9,025 nucleotides of DNA from Burkholderiales bacterium. Lineage in GTDB: Bacteria; Pseudomonadota; Gammaproteobacteria; Burkholderiales; Usitatibacteraceae. The position numbers were made by a program, and so were the translations under genes. Positions 1 to 7,008 of this stretch are shown here, one piece after another (positions within the stretch are counted from its first letter, which is position 1; each line of letters opens with the position of its first letter). The notes under the pieces are model-generated. The model did no database searches. It saw only the letters and a program-made list of their open reading frames with translations, and was not told the origin of the DNA. The DNA lies in assembly GCA_017880705.1 (NCBI GenBank), contig JADGRS010000105.1, forward strand, positions 1 to 9,025. The letters are read 5' to 3'.

Positions 1-929
1 TGCTCTAGCGCGGCTCCAGCGGCAGCGCGATCATGGAAGCGGGCGACGATCTCCTGCGCGAATCCGACCTTGACGTCTCGGGGGTTGGAGCCGCGCTCGA
101 CCGATGCCTTCCACCCCGAGATTGTGGCGATCGACTCGAAGGACAGGAGCTCGATGTAGCGCCACATCCGCTCGTCCGAAATCGACATGAGCTTGGCGAA
201 CATCTCGCCGGGCGGGTCGTCGATGCCGACATAGTTGCCGAGCGAGTTCGACATCTTCTCCACGCTGTTGATTCCCTCGAGGAGCGGCATGGTGATGATC
301 ACCTGCGGCTCCTGCCCATAATCCTTCTGCAGATCGCGGCCCACCAGCAGGTTGAATTTCTGGTCGGTGCCGCCAAGCTCGACATCTGCCCTCATCGCGA
401 CCGAATCGTAGCCCTGCATCAGCGGATAGAGGAACTCGTGGATGGAGATCGGCCGCTGCTCCGCGAAGCGCTTGGAGAAATCGTCGCGCTCGAGCATGCG
501 CGCCACCGTGTACTTGCCGGCTAGCTTGATGATCCCCGAAGCGCCGAGCTGCTCGCACCAGGTCGAGTTGAAGAGAATCTCGGTCTTGTCCGGATCGAGG
601 ACCTTGAAGACCTGGGCCTTGTACGTATCCGCGTTCTCGGCGATCTGCTCGGGCGTGAGGGGTGGGCGCGTCGCGTTGCGGCCGCTCGGATCACCGATCA
701 TCCCGGTGAAATCTCCGATCAGGAACATCACGTGATGCCCGAGGTCCTGGAACTGCCGCATCTTGTTCAGGACGACGGTGTGCCCGAGATGCAGGTCCCG
801 GGCCGTCGGATCGAATCCGGCCTTGACGCGCAGCGGCTTCCCCCGCGCGAGTTTCCGGCGCAGGTCCTCTTCCACGATGAGCTCATCGACGCCGCGCAGG
901 ATAACGGGTAAGTCTTGCAACTGAGTCAT
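1..929 (-). CDS. tyrS: Tyrosyl-tRNA synthetase, 3' end cut off by the window
   Basis: Class I aminoacyl-tRNA synthetase that activates tyrosine with ATP and charges tRNA-Tyr in the cytoplasm. 309 residues are visible, starting [17 protein letters not shown], a typical N-terminus for the longer TyrZ-like bacterial form of about 400 residues. The missing part should hold the C-terminal S4-like tRNA-binding domain. Seen directly: the HIGH-type motif HLGH at residues 47-50, GGTDQKFN in the tyrosine/tRNA-binding half, and the KMSKS-loop equivalent at 225-229, which reads KMSNS. The second lysine of that loop is therefore replaced by asparagine. The start at 929 gives the family N-terminus but has only a weak GGA ribosome site. 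The gene is divergent from the M23 peptidase gene, as in many proteobacteria. Identity is secure; the KMSNS variant is the only odd point. Confidence 0.96.
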   Translation of the reverse strand, partial: MTQLQDLPVILRGVDELIVEEDLRRKLARGKPLRVKAGFDPTARDLHLGHTVVLNKMRQFQDLGHHVMFLIGDFTGMIGDPSGRNATRPPLTPEQIAENADTYKAQVFKVLDPDKTEILFNSTWCEQLGASGIIKLAGKYTVARMLERDDFSKRFAEQRPISIHEFLYPLMQGYDSVAMRADVELGGTDQKFNLLVGRDLQKDYGQEPQVIITMPLLEGINSVEKMSNSLGNYVGIDDPPGEMFAKLMSISDERMWRYIELLSFESIATISGWKASVERGSNPRDVKVGFAQEIVARFHDRAAAGAALE

Positions 930-943
930 TGATTTGATTCCAT
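926..943 (-). other. Possible five-codon upstream ORF overlapping the tyrS start
   Basis: On the minus strand an ATG at 943-941 opens a frame coding MESNQ. Its TGA stop at 928-926 overlaps the tyrS ATG (929-927) in an ATGA arrangement. No good ribosome-binding site precedes it. It could be chance, but the rplM start has the same geometry. Confidence 0.2.
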
Positions 944-969
944 TTTTGGCGGCCTGTGGAGTTCGATTC

Positions 970-978
970 TGATATGCT
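970..978 (+). promoter_or_regulatory. Candidate extended -10 promoter for the M23 peptidase-anmK unit
   Basis: TGATATGCT fits the extended -10 form TGN-TATNNT. No -35 hexamer lies at proper spacing: a TTGGCG at 946-951 is 21 bases upstream, too far. Transcription would begin near 985, giving a leader of about 20 bases before the ATG at 1006. The leftward tyrS promoter must lie in the same 76-base gap or just inside the peptidase gene; I see no clear hexamers for it. Confidence 0.45.
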
Positions 979-1005
979 CTGCCCGACTAGCCCGACACAG
1001 CAGCG

Positions 1006-2325
1006 ATGACCGCTCAAAAAGCCGACATTCTAGCCCAGCGCCCTCTTCGACTCGGCATCGCCCGGCGGCTCGCGCTCGCGCTCCTCATCGTTTGTACGCC
1101 TCCCCTGGCGGTCGTAACCGCCTTCGGCATCGCTCCCGGCACCGCGCCGGCGGATGGCGAGATCCGGGTCGCCGCCGAGCCCATCGAACTGCCCGAAGCG
1201 GTCCCCGCGGGTGAATTGGCGCCACGCTATGTTTCCCAGGAGCGGGTGCTTCGCGGAGACACCGTTGCGGCACTCTTCGATCGCCTCGGCGTGAGCGATT
1301 CCAAGTCGATCGAATTCCTGAAGCGCGACGACAAGGGCCGCATGATCTTCCGCCAGCTCGTTCCGGGCCGGATGATTCAAGCCGAGCGCGGCGCGGATGG
1401 CGAGCTTCTCGCGCTTCGCTACTTCATGAATCCAACGACGATGCTCGAGGTCACGCGCGCCGCCGACGGGCTTCGCACGCAGCAACGCGCAGCGAGCGAA
1501 GCCCCGCGCTTGGTGTACAAGTCGGCGACGATCCGCTCGTCGCTCTTTGCCGCGACCGACGCCGCCGGAATTCCCGATGCGATCGCGATGCAGCTGGCCC
1601 GCGTGTTCGCCACCGACATCGACTTCCACACGGATCTTCGCAGGGGAGATCGGTTCAGCGTCGTCTACGAGATGATCTACGACTCGGGCGAGCTCGTCGC
1701 GCCCGGCCGCATCATCGCCGCCGAGTTCGTGAATGGCGGAAGGCCGTACGAGGCCGTGCTTTTCCGCGACGACGAAGGGCTCGACGGCTACTACTCGCTC
1801 GACGGGGCCAATCGCGCCAAGGCGTTTCTGCGCTCGCCCGTGGAGTTCTCGCGCGTGAGCTCCGGATTCGGCGCTCGTTTCCATCCGATCTTCAACAACT
1901 GGCGAGCGCACACGGGCGTCGACTTCGCGGCTCCCAGGGGCACGCCGGTCCTCGCGACGGCCGACGGTCAAGTCGTGTCCGCGGGCATGCGCGGCGGCTA
2001 CGGCAATGCCGTCGAGATCAGGCACGGCAGCGGCATCACCACCTTGTACGGCCACCTGTCGGCATTCGCCGCGGGGATCCGCGCGGGCGCGCGCGTGCGG
2101 CAGGGCGAGGTCGTCGGATACGTCGGCATGACGGGCTATGCGACCGGTCCTCACCTGCACTACGAATTCAAGGTCGCGGGAATTCACCAGGATCCGTTGC
2201 GCGTCGCGCTTCCGAAGGCCGATCCCGTGCCCGCGCGCCTCAAGTCGAAGTTCCTCGAAGTTGCCGACCGGGCGCGCGCGACCATCGATCTCGTGAGCAC
2301 CGCTTCGGCCGCTCGCTTCGAGTAG
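1006..2325 (+). CDS. M23 family metallopeptidase (MepM/OapA-type murein endopeptidase)
   Basis: Predicted zinc endopeptidase that cuts peptide cross-links in peptidoglycan in the periplasm. The 439-residue protein has a basic N-terminus and a hydrophobic segment at about 20-44 that serves as signal anchor or signal peptide. Next comes a LysM/OapA-like segment around 78-100 (RVLRGDTVAALFDRLG), then a middle domain of the kind found in MepM-like enzymes at about 165-285. The M23 domain covers about 288-400. All expected zinc and active-site positions are present: H302 and D306 in HTGVD, H350 in YGHLS, and H383/H385 in GPHLHYE, so the enzyme looks catalytically competent. No Shine-Dalgarno sequence is apparent before the ATG. 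The stop is one base before the anmK start, so the two genes are very likely co-transcribed: one cuts the wall, the other recycles its sugar. The exact substrate bond cannot be read from sequence. Confidence 0.93.
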   Translation: MTAQKADILAQRPLRLGIARRLALALLIVCTPPLAVVTAFGIAPGTAPADGEIRVAAEPIELPEAVPAGELAPRYVSQERVLRGDTVAALFDRLGVSDSKSIEFLKRDDKGRMIFRQLVPGRMIQAERGADGELLALRYFMNPTTMLEVTRAADGLRTQQRAASEAPRLVYKSATIRSSLFAATDAAGIPDAIAMQLARVFATDIDFHTDLRRGDRFSVVYEMIYDSGELVAPGRIIAAEFVNGGRPYEAVLFRDDEGLDGYYSLDGANRAKAFLRSPVEFSRVSSGFGARFHPIFNNWRAHTGVDFAAPRGTPVLATADGQVVSAGMRGGYGNAVEIRHGSGITTLYGHLSAFAAGIRAGARVRQGEVVGYVGMTGYATGPHLHYEFKVAGIHQDPLRVALPKADPVPARLKSKFLEVADRARATIDLVSTASAARFE

Positions 2326-2326
2326 C

Positions 2327-3418
2327 GTGGGCGCGCTGTTCGTCGGATTGATGTCGGGGACGAGCCTCGACGGCGCCGATGCCGCTCTCGTAGATTTCTC
2401 GTCGGGCTCGCCTCGAACGCTCGCCTTCGCGACGGTGCCTTTCTCCGAGTCTTTGCGCGACGAGATTCTCGCGCTATGCGAGCCCGGAAGCGATTCGCTC
2501 GAGCTCGCCGGCAAGGTCTCCATGGAACTCGCCGAGCTTTACGCGCGCGCCGTCGAAGGCGTGGTCGCCGGAGCCGGCGTCGAGCGCAGGGACATTCGCG
2601 CGATCGGATGCCACGGCCAGACCGTGCGTCATCGCCCCGACCTCGGCTTCACGATCCAGCTGAACGATCCGGCGCGGCTCGCGGAACGCACGGGAATCGA
2701 TGTCGTCGCCGACTTTCGGAGGCGCGACATGGCCGCGGGAGGCCAGGGCGCGCCGCTGGTGCCGGCGTTTCACGAAGCCGTGTTCCGCGACGCTTCGCAT
2801 TCGCGCGCCGTGGTGAACATCGGTGGCATCAGCAACGTGACCTGGCTGCATCCAGGGCGGAAGACTCTCGGCTTCGATTGCGGGCCGGGCAACGTGCTCC
2901 TGGATGGCTGGGCTCGACGGCACCTCGGCGCGCACTACGACGAAGACGGCCAGTGGGCTGCGCAGGGCCGCTCCGACGCGAACCTTCTCGGCCGCTTGCT
3001 CGAAGAGCCGTTCCTCGATTCGCTTCCTCCCAAGAGCACCGGGCGAGAGCTCTTCCGTCTGGCCTGGCTCGAGGATCGGTTGCCCGATGCCTATTCTCCG
3101 GCCGACGTGCAATCCACGCTCACGGATTTCACCGCGCACGCGATCGTGGGTGCCATCGACCGCTTCTGCCCCGCCACCGACGAGATCTACCTGTCCGGCG
3201 GCGGCGCGCGCAACGGCGCCCTGGTCTCGCGGATCGCGAGGCTCGCTGGAGGGCGCCCCGTTGCGCCCACCGATGCGCTGGGCGTGCCGGTGGGGCACGT
3301 CGAATCGATGGCCTTCGCGTGGCTCGCGATGAAGTGCGTGCGCCGCGAGCCGGTGGATCTCACGGCGTCGACCGGAGCACGGGCACCGCGAGTCCTGGGC
3401 GCCATCTACGCGGCCTGA
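2327..3418 (+). CDS. anmK: Anhydro-N-acetylmuramic acid kinase
   Basis: Cytoplasmic enzyme of peptidoglycan recycling. It opens the 1,6-anhydro ring of anhydro-MurNAc and phosphorylates it to MurNAc-6-phosphate, using ATP. The 363 residues match the usual family length of about 365-370. Motifs seen: N-terminal phosphate-binding GLMSGTSLDG (7-16), GCHGQT around residue 100, NIGGISNVT, FDCGPGN with D184 (probable equivalent of the catalytic aspartate in characterised AnmK), and LSGGGARN near the C-terminus. The start is a GTG one base after the peptidase stop (TAG-C-GTG). The first in-frame ATG falls inside the GLMSGT motif, so GTG is the only sensible start. No Shine-Dalgarno is visible, which suggests translation by re-initiation after the upstream gene. 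Adjacency to an M23 peptidase gene fits a wall-turnover pair. Confidence 0.95.
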   Translation: MGALFVGLMSGTSLDGADAALVDFSSGSPRTLAFATVPFSESLRDEILALCEPGSDSLELAGKVSMELAELYARAVEGVVAGAGVERRDIRAIGCHGQTVRHRPDLGFTIQLNDPARLAERTGIDVVADFRRRDMAAGGQGAPLVPAFHEAVFRDASHSRAVVNIGGISNVTWLHPGRKTLGFDCGPGNVLLDGWARRHLGAHYDEDGQWAAQGRSDANLLGRLLEEPFLDSLPPKSTGRELFRLAWLEDRLPDAYSPADVQSTLTDFTAHAIVGAIDRFCPATDEIYLSGGGARNGALVSRIARLAGGRPVAPTDALGVPVGHVESMAFAWLAMKCVRREPVDLTASTGARAPRVLGAIYAA

Positions 3419-3427
3419 GAAAGACGA

Positions 3428-3448
3428 AGGGGAGCACGCGGCTCCCCT
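3428..3448. terminator. Hairpin between convergent anmK and erpA, probably a bidirectional terminator
   Basis: A perfect 8-bp inverted repeat (AGGGGAGC / GCTCCCCT) encloses a 5-base loop. Read leftward, after erpA, it is followed by a pyrimidine-rich TTCGTCTTTCTC run. Read rightward, after anmK, it is followed by CTCTCTCT. A second, 14-base perfect palindrome lies at 3465-3478 (CTCGCC-GC-GGCGAG), between this hairpin and the erpA stop. Neither side has a pure U-tract, so rightward termination may be weaker than leftward. Confidence 0.65.
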
Positions 3449-3483
3449 CTCTCTGCAAGCGGCGCTCGCCGCGGCGAGGAATA

Positions 3484-3837
3484 TCAGGTGCTGAAGGAAG
3501 ATCCGCAGCCGCAGGTCGAGGTCGCGTTGGGATTCTTGATCACGAACTGCGCGCCCTCGAGTCCTTCCGAGTAATCGATCTCCGCGCCGATCAGGTATTG
3601 GTAGCTCATCGGGTCGATGAGGAGGCTCACGCCGTTCTTCGACATCACCGTGTCGTCCTCGTTGGTCACCTCGTCGAACGTGAACCCGTACTGCAGGCCC
3701 GAGCAACCGCCCCCGGTCACGAACACGCGCAACTTCAGGTCGTTGTTGCCTTCCTCCTCGATGAGGGTCTTCACCTTGTTGGCCGCGCTCTCCGTGAAGA
3801 TGAGCGGATCGGGCATCGTGGCGGACATGTCGTTCAT
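3484..3837 (-). CDS. erpA: Iron-sulfur cluster insertion protein ErpA (A-type carrier)
   Basis: A-type Fe-S carrier that receives clusters from the scaffold and delivers them to apo-proteins, in known cases including isoprenoid-synthesis and respiratory enzymes. The 117-residue protein has the three ligand cysteines of the HesB/IscA fold: C45 in GGGCSGLQ, and C109 and C111 in STCGCGSSF at the C-terminus. The N-terminal [16 protein letters not shown] is typical of ErpA rather than IscA. The ATG at 3837 has a GGAG ribosome site 8 bases upstream. It is the last gene of the leftward argC-DUF6776-bactofilin-erpA unit, 22 bases after the bactofilin stop, and is followed by the hairpin shared with anmK. 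Confidence 0.95.
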   Translation of the reverse strand: MNDMSATMPDPLIFTESAANKVKTLIEEEGNNDLKLRVFVTGGGCSGLQYGFTFDEVTNEDDTVMSKNGVSLLIDPMSYQYLIGAEIDYSEGLEGAQFVIKNPNATSTCGCGSSFST

Positions 3838-3859
3838 TGCGATTCTCCAGTGGTGCGAT

Positions 3860-4267
3860 TCAGTCGGAAGCGCCCGACGCGGGCTTCAGCTCGACGACCT
3901 TGTCGCTTTTCTGCGGGCTTTCGTAGATCAACTGGCCCATCACGATCGCGCCGACGTGAATCTCGATGGACTTGTACGAGACATTTCCTGTGACACGGGC
4001 CTTGGGGAGGAGTTCGACGTACTCGGCGCCCCTCACCGGGCCCGCAACGGTTCCGTTGATGACCACATGGGCTACATCGATGTCGCCTTCGACTTTTGCA
4101 AGCTCCGAGATCACCAGCGTGCCGGGCTTATTTCCGCTCGCCTTGACGTTGCCCTTCACGTGGCCGTCGATCCTGAGGCCGCCGGTGAAGGTGATGTCGC
4201 CCTCGATTGTCGTTCCGCCGCCGATGAGGCTGTCTATCGGGCTGGGCTTGTTGGACTTGCCGAACAT
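3860..4267 (-). CDS. Bactofilin family protein (polymer-forming cytoskeletal)
   Basis: Small beta-helical protein expected to polymerise without nucleotide into membrane-associated filaments that position envelope enzymes. The 135 residues carry the bactofilin core at about 18-115, rich in short repeats with glycine turns: [41 protein letters not shown] and [18 protein letters not shown]. The N-terminal tail ([16 protein letters not shown]) and C-terminal tail are short and polar, as is usual for bactofilins. The gene has a perfect AGGAGG ribosome site at 4273-4278, 5 bases before the ATG, and lies 12 bases after the DUF6776-type gene. It probably makes much more protein than its neighbours in the operon. 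An M23 peptidase gene lies nearby; bactofilin-M23 pairing is known from other bacteria, for example CcmA with the Csd peptidases in Helicobacter. Confidence 0.92.
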   Translation of the reverse strand: MFGKSNKPSPIDSLIGGGTTIEGDITFTGGLRIDGHVKGNVKASGNKPGTLVISELAKVEGDIDVAHVVINGTVAGPVRGAEYVELLPKARVTGNVSYKSIEIHVGAIVMGQLIYESPQKSDKVVELKPASGASD

Positions 4268-4272
4268 TCGAA

Positions 4273-4278
4273 CCTCCT
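4273..4278 (-). promoter_or_regulatory. Perfect Shine-Dalgarno AGGAGG of the bactofilin gene
   Basis: AGGAGG lies 5 bases upstream of the bactofilin ATG and 1 base after the TAA stop of the preceding gene. It is the strongest ribosome site in this operon and points to high translation of the filament protein relative to its operon partners. Confidence 0.75.
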
Positions 4279-4279
4279 C

Positions 4280-5026
4280 TTACAGCTGATTTACGGTTCG
4301 GGTCATTTTAACCTGTCCCCCGGGGAACGCCAAAACGCGTACGTCGACCCCCTTGAGGGTCGCGCCCTCCGGAATCGCGAAGCGGCCCTCCACCTTCTGG
4401 TAGAAGCGAAACTCGAAGACGCCTGCCGCATCCCCGGCCGACGGATCGGGGAAGGTGAGGGTGCTCGCCGCGCCATCCTTGGCGATACGCGCCACGATCT
4501 GGACCTTGCCCTTGAAATCCTGCTTGCGTTGGCCGCCCTGCGTGAGAAGCATCCGGTAGCGGAACTCGTTTGGCTTGCCGTCGCGTTCGATCTTGAGGTT
4601 CGATATGCCGAGGCCCTCGGGAGTGGTCCCCGAGGACATGATGTTGCGCAGGAACCCGAGGTCCTCCTTCAGCCCCGCATTCTCCTCCTGCAGCTGCGCG
4701 ACCGTACGCGCGAGCTCGCCCTGCGCGGCCTTCTCGATCTGCAGCTGCCGGTCGCGGTCGGCAAGCGTGGCCTTCGCCGTCTCGAGATCGTGCTTCATCA
4801 CCGCGTTCTCCGCCGTGAGAGCGGCGATCTGGTGCCTCACCTCCTCGATGTCGAACCCGGTGACGCGATAGCTGTTCTGCACGAGCCACCAGACGACCCC
4901 GCCCACCACCACCATCATGAGGACGTTGAGCACCCAGCGCCAATACCACGCCAGCTGCGAGCGGATGGCCATCCGGGACGAACCGATCCCGAACGTGCTT
5001 CGCAGCCGGCGGCCGATGCCTCGCAT
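4280..5026 (-). CDS. Single-pass membrane coiled-coil protein, DUF6776-type, function unknown
   Basis: The 248-residue protein has a basic cytoplasmic N-terminus (residues 1-31, rich in Arg), one transmembrane helix at about 32-49, a long coiled coil at about 59-128, and a C-terminal domain at about 130-248 rich in beta-strand-like segments. No catalytic motif is seen. With positive residues before the helix, the coiled coil and C-terminal domain should face the periplasm. I recognise it as the conserved proteobacterial protein found between argC and erpA; DUF6776 is my best family name, not checked by search. The open frame continues far upstream inside argC, but the ATG at 5026 overlaps the argC TGA as TGATG, the natural start by coupling. 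A later ATG at 4972 (Met19) is an alternative. It shares an operon with the bactofilin gene, so a role as membrane partner of the filament is a reasonable guess. Confidence 0.85.
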   Translation of the reverse strand: MRGIGRRLRSTFGIGSSRMAIRSQLAWYWRWVLNVLMMVVVGGVVWWLVQNSYRVTGFDIEEVRHQIAALTAENAVMKHDLETAKATLADRDRQLQIEKAAQGELARTVAQLQEENAGLKEDLGFLRNIMSSGTTPEGLGISNLKIERDGKPNEFRYRMLLTQGGQRKQDFKGKVQIVARIAKDGAASTLTFPDPSAGDAAGVFEFRFYQKVEGRFAIPEGATLKGVDVRVLAFPGGQVKMTRTVNQL

Positions 5027-6063
5027 CACGGAACCACGGCGATCTGCTCGAGGCCGCGGACCTCGGGAAGACCGAACATCAGGTTCATGTTCTGCACCGC
5101 TTGTCCCGCGGCGCCCTTCACGAGATTGTCCTCGACGGCCAGTACCACGAGCGTGTCGCCGTCGAAAGGGCGGTGAAGCGCAATGCTGCATTGATTGGTG
5201 CCCCGCACCCAGCGGGTTTCCGGCAGCGATCCGGCGGGCAACACGTCGACAAAGGGCTCCTTCGCGTAACGCCTCTCGAAGATCGCCTGGAAATCGGCTT
5301 CGGACGTGATCCTCGCGTAGATCGTCGCGAGAATCCCGCGCACCATCGGGACGAGATGCGGCACGAAGGTGAGCCCGATATGGCGTCCCGACGCGCCCTC
5401 GAGGCTCGTGAGGCTCTCGACGATCTCGGGATGGTGGCGATGGCCCTTCACGGCGTACGCCTTGAAATTGTCGGAAGCCTCGGCGAACAGGAGGTCGACC
5501 TCGGCCTTCCGCCCCGCGCCGCTCACGCCCGACTTTCCGTCGGCCACCAGGTGCGCGTGGTCGACGTGGTCGGTCTCGACCAGCGGCAGCAATGCGAGCT
5601 GCACCGCGGTCGCATAGCATCCGGGATTCGCGACGAGCCGCGCCTTGCGGATGCGCTCGCGGTTGATCTCCGGCAATCCGTAGACTGCTTCGGAGAAAAG
5701 CTCCGGAGACGCATGGGACACCTTGTACCACTTCTCCCACGTCACGCGATCCTTCAAGCGAAAATCCGCGGAGAAGTCGACGACGCGCGAACCCGCGTCA
5801 AGCAGCATGCGGGCCTGGCTCATGGCGACGCCGTTGGGCGTGGCGAAGAACACGCAATCGCAACCCTTGAGCGGCGCGGCCACGGGATCCGTGAACGCGA
5901 GATCGTAGTGTCCGCGCAGCGACGGAAAATGGTCCGCGACCTTCACGCCCGCCTCGGCGCGCGAGGTGATCGCGACGACTTCGACGTCACCATGGGCCGC
6001 CAGAAGCCGCAGCAGCTCGACGCCCGTGTAACCGGTCCCGCCTACAACTCCCACCTTGATCAT
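5026..6063 (-). CDS. argC: N-acetyl-gamma-glutamyl-phosphate reductase
   Basis: Third step of arginine biosynthesis in the cytoplasm: NADPH-dependent reduction of N-acetyl-glutamyl-5-phosphate to the semialdehyde. The 345-residue length is normal for the family. Seen: the dinucleotide-binding GGTGYTG at residues 8-14, catalytic C149 in [16 protein letters not shown] soon after it, and the active-site histidine stretch GHRHHPE (H208-H211). The ATG at 6063 is preceded by AAGGA with 8 bases of spacing. The stop overlaps the start of the next gene by one base (TGATG). It is the first gene of a four-gene leftward unit and is separated from rpsI by a strong hairpin, so it should have its own promoter in 6064-6114 or depend on read-through. 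I see no convincing hexamers or ArgR-type box there. Confidence 0.97.
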   Translation of the reverse strand: MIKVGVVGGTGYTGVELLRLLAAHGDVEVVAITSRAEAGVKVADHFPSLRGHYDLAFTDPVAAPLKGCDCVFFATPNGVAMSQARMLLDAGSRVVDFSADFRLKDRVTWEKWYKVSHASPELFSEAVYGLPEINRERIRKARLVANPGCYATAVQLALLPLVETDHVDHAHLVADGKSGVSGAGRKAEVDLLFAEASDNFKAYAVKGHRHHPEIVESLTSLEGASGRHIGLTFVPHLVPMVRGILATIYARITSEADFQAIFERRYAKEPFVDVLPAGSLPETRWVRGTNQCSIALHRPFDGDTLVVLAVEDNLVKGAAGQAVQNMNLMFGLPEVRGLEQIAVVP

Positions 6064-6071
6064 TCGATCAT
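6060..6071 (-). other. Possible three-codon upstream ORF overlapping the argC start
   Basis: An ATG at 6071-6069 opens a frame coding MIE. Its TGA (6062-6060) overlaps the argC ATG (6063-6061) as ATGA. The purine-rich ribosome site lies immediately in front of this upstream ATG, so ribosomes bound there could in principle choose either start. Chance occurrence is quite possible. Confidence 0.2.
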
Positions 6072-6114
6072 TCCTTCCAGGCGCGCGCTACGCGCAACAG
6101 CCATTCCCAGAACG

Positions 6115-6140
6115 ACAAAGCCGCTTCGAGGCGGCTTTGT
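6115..6140 (-). terminator. Intrinsic terminator after rpsI
   Basis: A perfect 10-bp stem (ACAAAGCCGC / GCGGCTTTGT) with a 6-base loop lies 36 bases past the rpsI stop. Read leftward, the GC-rich stem base is followed by CTTTGTCGTTCTG, a typical weak U-rich tail. It closes the rplM-rpsI operon and insulates argC. Because the repeat is symmetric it would also form a stem if read rightward, where no gene needs it. Confidence 0.8.
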
Positions 6141-6175
6141 TCGTCACAGCTCCAGCAAGCGAGCGAGCACCAGCC

Positions 6176-6568
6176 TCAACGTTTCGAGAACTGCTTGCGG
6201 CGTCGCGCCTTGTGAAGGCCGACCTTCTTGCGCTCGACTTCGCGCGCGTCGCGCGTGACGAGCCCCGCCTTGGAGAGCGCGGGCTTCAGGGTCGGATCGT
6301 ATTCGATCAGCGCCCGCGTGATGCCGTGGCGCACCGCGCCCGCCTGCCCCGACTCGCCGCCGCCGAACACGTTCACCTTGATGTCGAACGTCTGCACGTG
6401 GTTGGTGAGCTCGAGGGGCTGGCGGACGATCATGCGTCCCGTCTCGCGGGAGAAGAACACGTCGAGGGGCTTGTCGTTCACCACGATGTCGCCCTTGCCG
6501 GGCTTCATGAAGACGCGCGCCACGGCGTTCTTGCGGCGGCCCGTCCCGTAATTGTATTTGCCGATCAT
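6176..6568 (-). CDS. rpsI: 30S ribosomal protein S9 (uS9)
   Basis: Small-subunit ribosomal protein whose C-terminal tail reaches the P-site tRNA. The 130 residues match the bacterial length and show the family landmarks: [13 protein letters not shown] near the N-terminus, [16 protein letters not shown] in the centre, and the basic C-terminus [11 protein letters not shown], ending in the conserved SKR. The ATG at 6568 has AGGAG 7 bases upstream (6576-6580), and this ribosome site overlaps the rplM TAA stop (TAAGGAG). Only 11 bases separate the two genes, the standard rplM-rpsI operon arrangement. Confidence 0.98.
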   Translation of the reverse strand: MIGKYNYGTGRRKNAVARVFMKPGKGDIVVNDKPLDVFFSRETGRMIVRQPLELTNHVQTFDIKVNVFGGGESGQAGAVRHGITRALIEYDPTLKPALSKAGLVTRDAREVERKKVGLHKARRRKQFSKR

Positions 6569-6579
6569 TGTGTGGCTCC

Positions 6580-7008
6580 TTAGATCTCGAGGTTCTTGGG
6601 CTGCTGCGCCGTGTGCGGATGCGCGGGGCCCGCGTAGATCTTCAGCTTCTTGATCATCGCGTAGCCGAGGCGTCCCTTGGGCAACATGCCCTTCACCGCG
6701 AGCTTCAGCACGCGATCTGGATGGCGCGCCTGGAGCTTGGTGAAATTCGTCTCGTAGATTCCGCCCGGATACGTCGAGTGGCGGTAGTACTTCTTGTCCG
6801 TCGCCTTGGCACCCGTCACGCGGATCTTCTCAACGTTGACGACGACAATGTAGTCGCCGGTGTCGACGTGGGGAGTGAATTCAGGCTTGTGCTTGCCGCG
6901 AAGGCGCCGCGAGACTTCCGCCGCGAGACGGCCCAGGATCTTATCCGTGGCGTCCACGACGAACCAGTCGCGACGAATCTCTTCCGGCTTGGCCGAGAAG
7001 GTCTTCAT
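6580..7008 (-). CDS. rplM: 50S ribosomal protein L13 (uL13)
   Basis: Large-subunit ribosomal protein that binds 23S rRNA early in assembly. The 142-residue length is exactly typical. It begins [20 protein letters not shown] and contains [17 protein letters not shown] and the conserved GMLPKGRLG followed by [15 protein letters not shown]. The ATG at 7008 has an AAGGAAAG ribosome site a few bases upstream. It is the first gene of the rplM-rpsI operon, with a predicted leader of about 98 bases after a consensus sigma-70 promoter. In E. coli, L13 represses its own operon by binding the rplM leader; whether this leader does the same cannot be read directly. Confidence 0.98.
   Translation of the reverse strand: MKTFSAKPEEIRRDWFVVDATDKILGRLAAEVSRRLRGKHKPEFTPHVDTGDYIVVVNVEKIRVTGAKATDKKYYRHSTYPGGIYETNFTKLQARHPDRVLKLAVKGMLPKGRLGYAMIKKLKIYAGPAHPHTAQQPKNLEI

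Noticed and set aside
1030..2523. 497-codon open frame on the minus strand opposite the M23 peptidase gene
   Set aside because: It lies antisense to a gene with clear catalytic motifs, is Arg/Ala/His-rich without any domain, and results from high GC at third codon positions.
2474..3993. Long open frames on both strands through anmK and erpA
   Set aside because: Low-complexity Arg/Ala-rich translations overlapping well-supported anmK and erpA; no family features.
3617..5176. 519-codon plus-strand frame across erpA, bactofilin and the DUF6776-type gene
   Set aside because: Antisense to three recognisable genes with good ribosome sites; the translation shows no domain.
5027..5740. N-terminal extension of the DUF6776-type gene into argC
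   Set aside because: The frame stays open inside argC, but the extension is Arg/Gly-rich nonsense; the TGATG overlap start gives a normal membrane protein.
6081..6095. GCGCG...CGCGC inverted repeat in the argC leader as an attenuator or operator
   Set aside because: Very short, compositionally expected in GC-rich DNA, and without a U-tract or ArgR-like AT-rich box.
5101..6258. 385-codon plus-strand frame opposite argC
   Set aside because: Shadow of argC, whose catalytic cysteine and nucleotide-binding motif fix the real frame.
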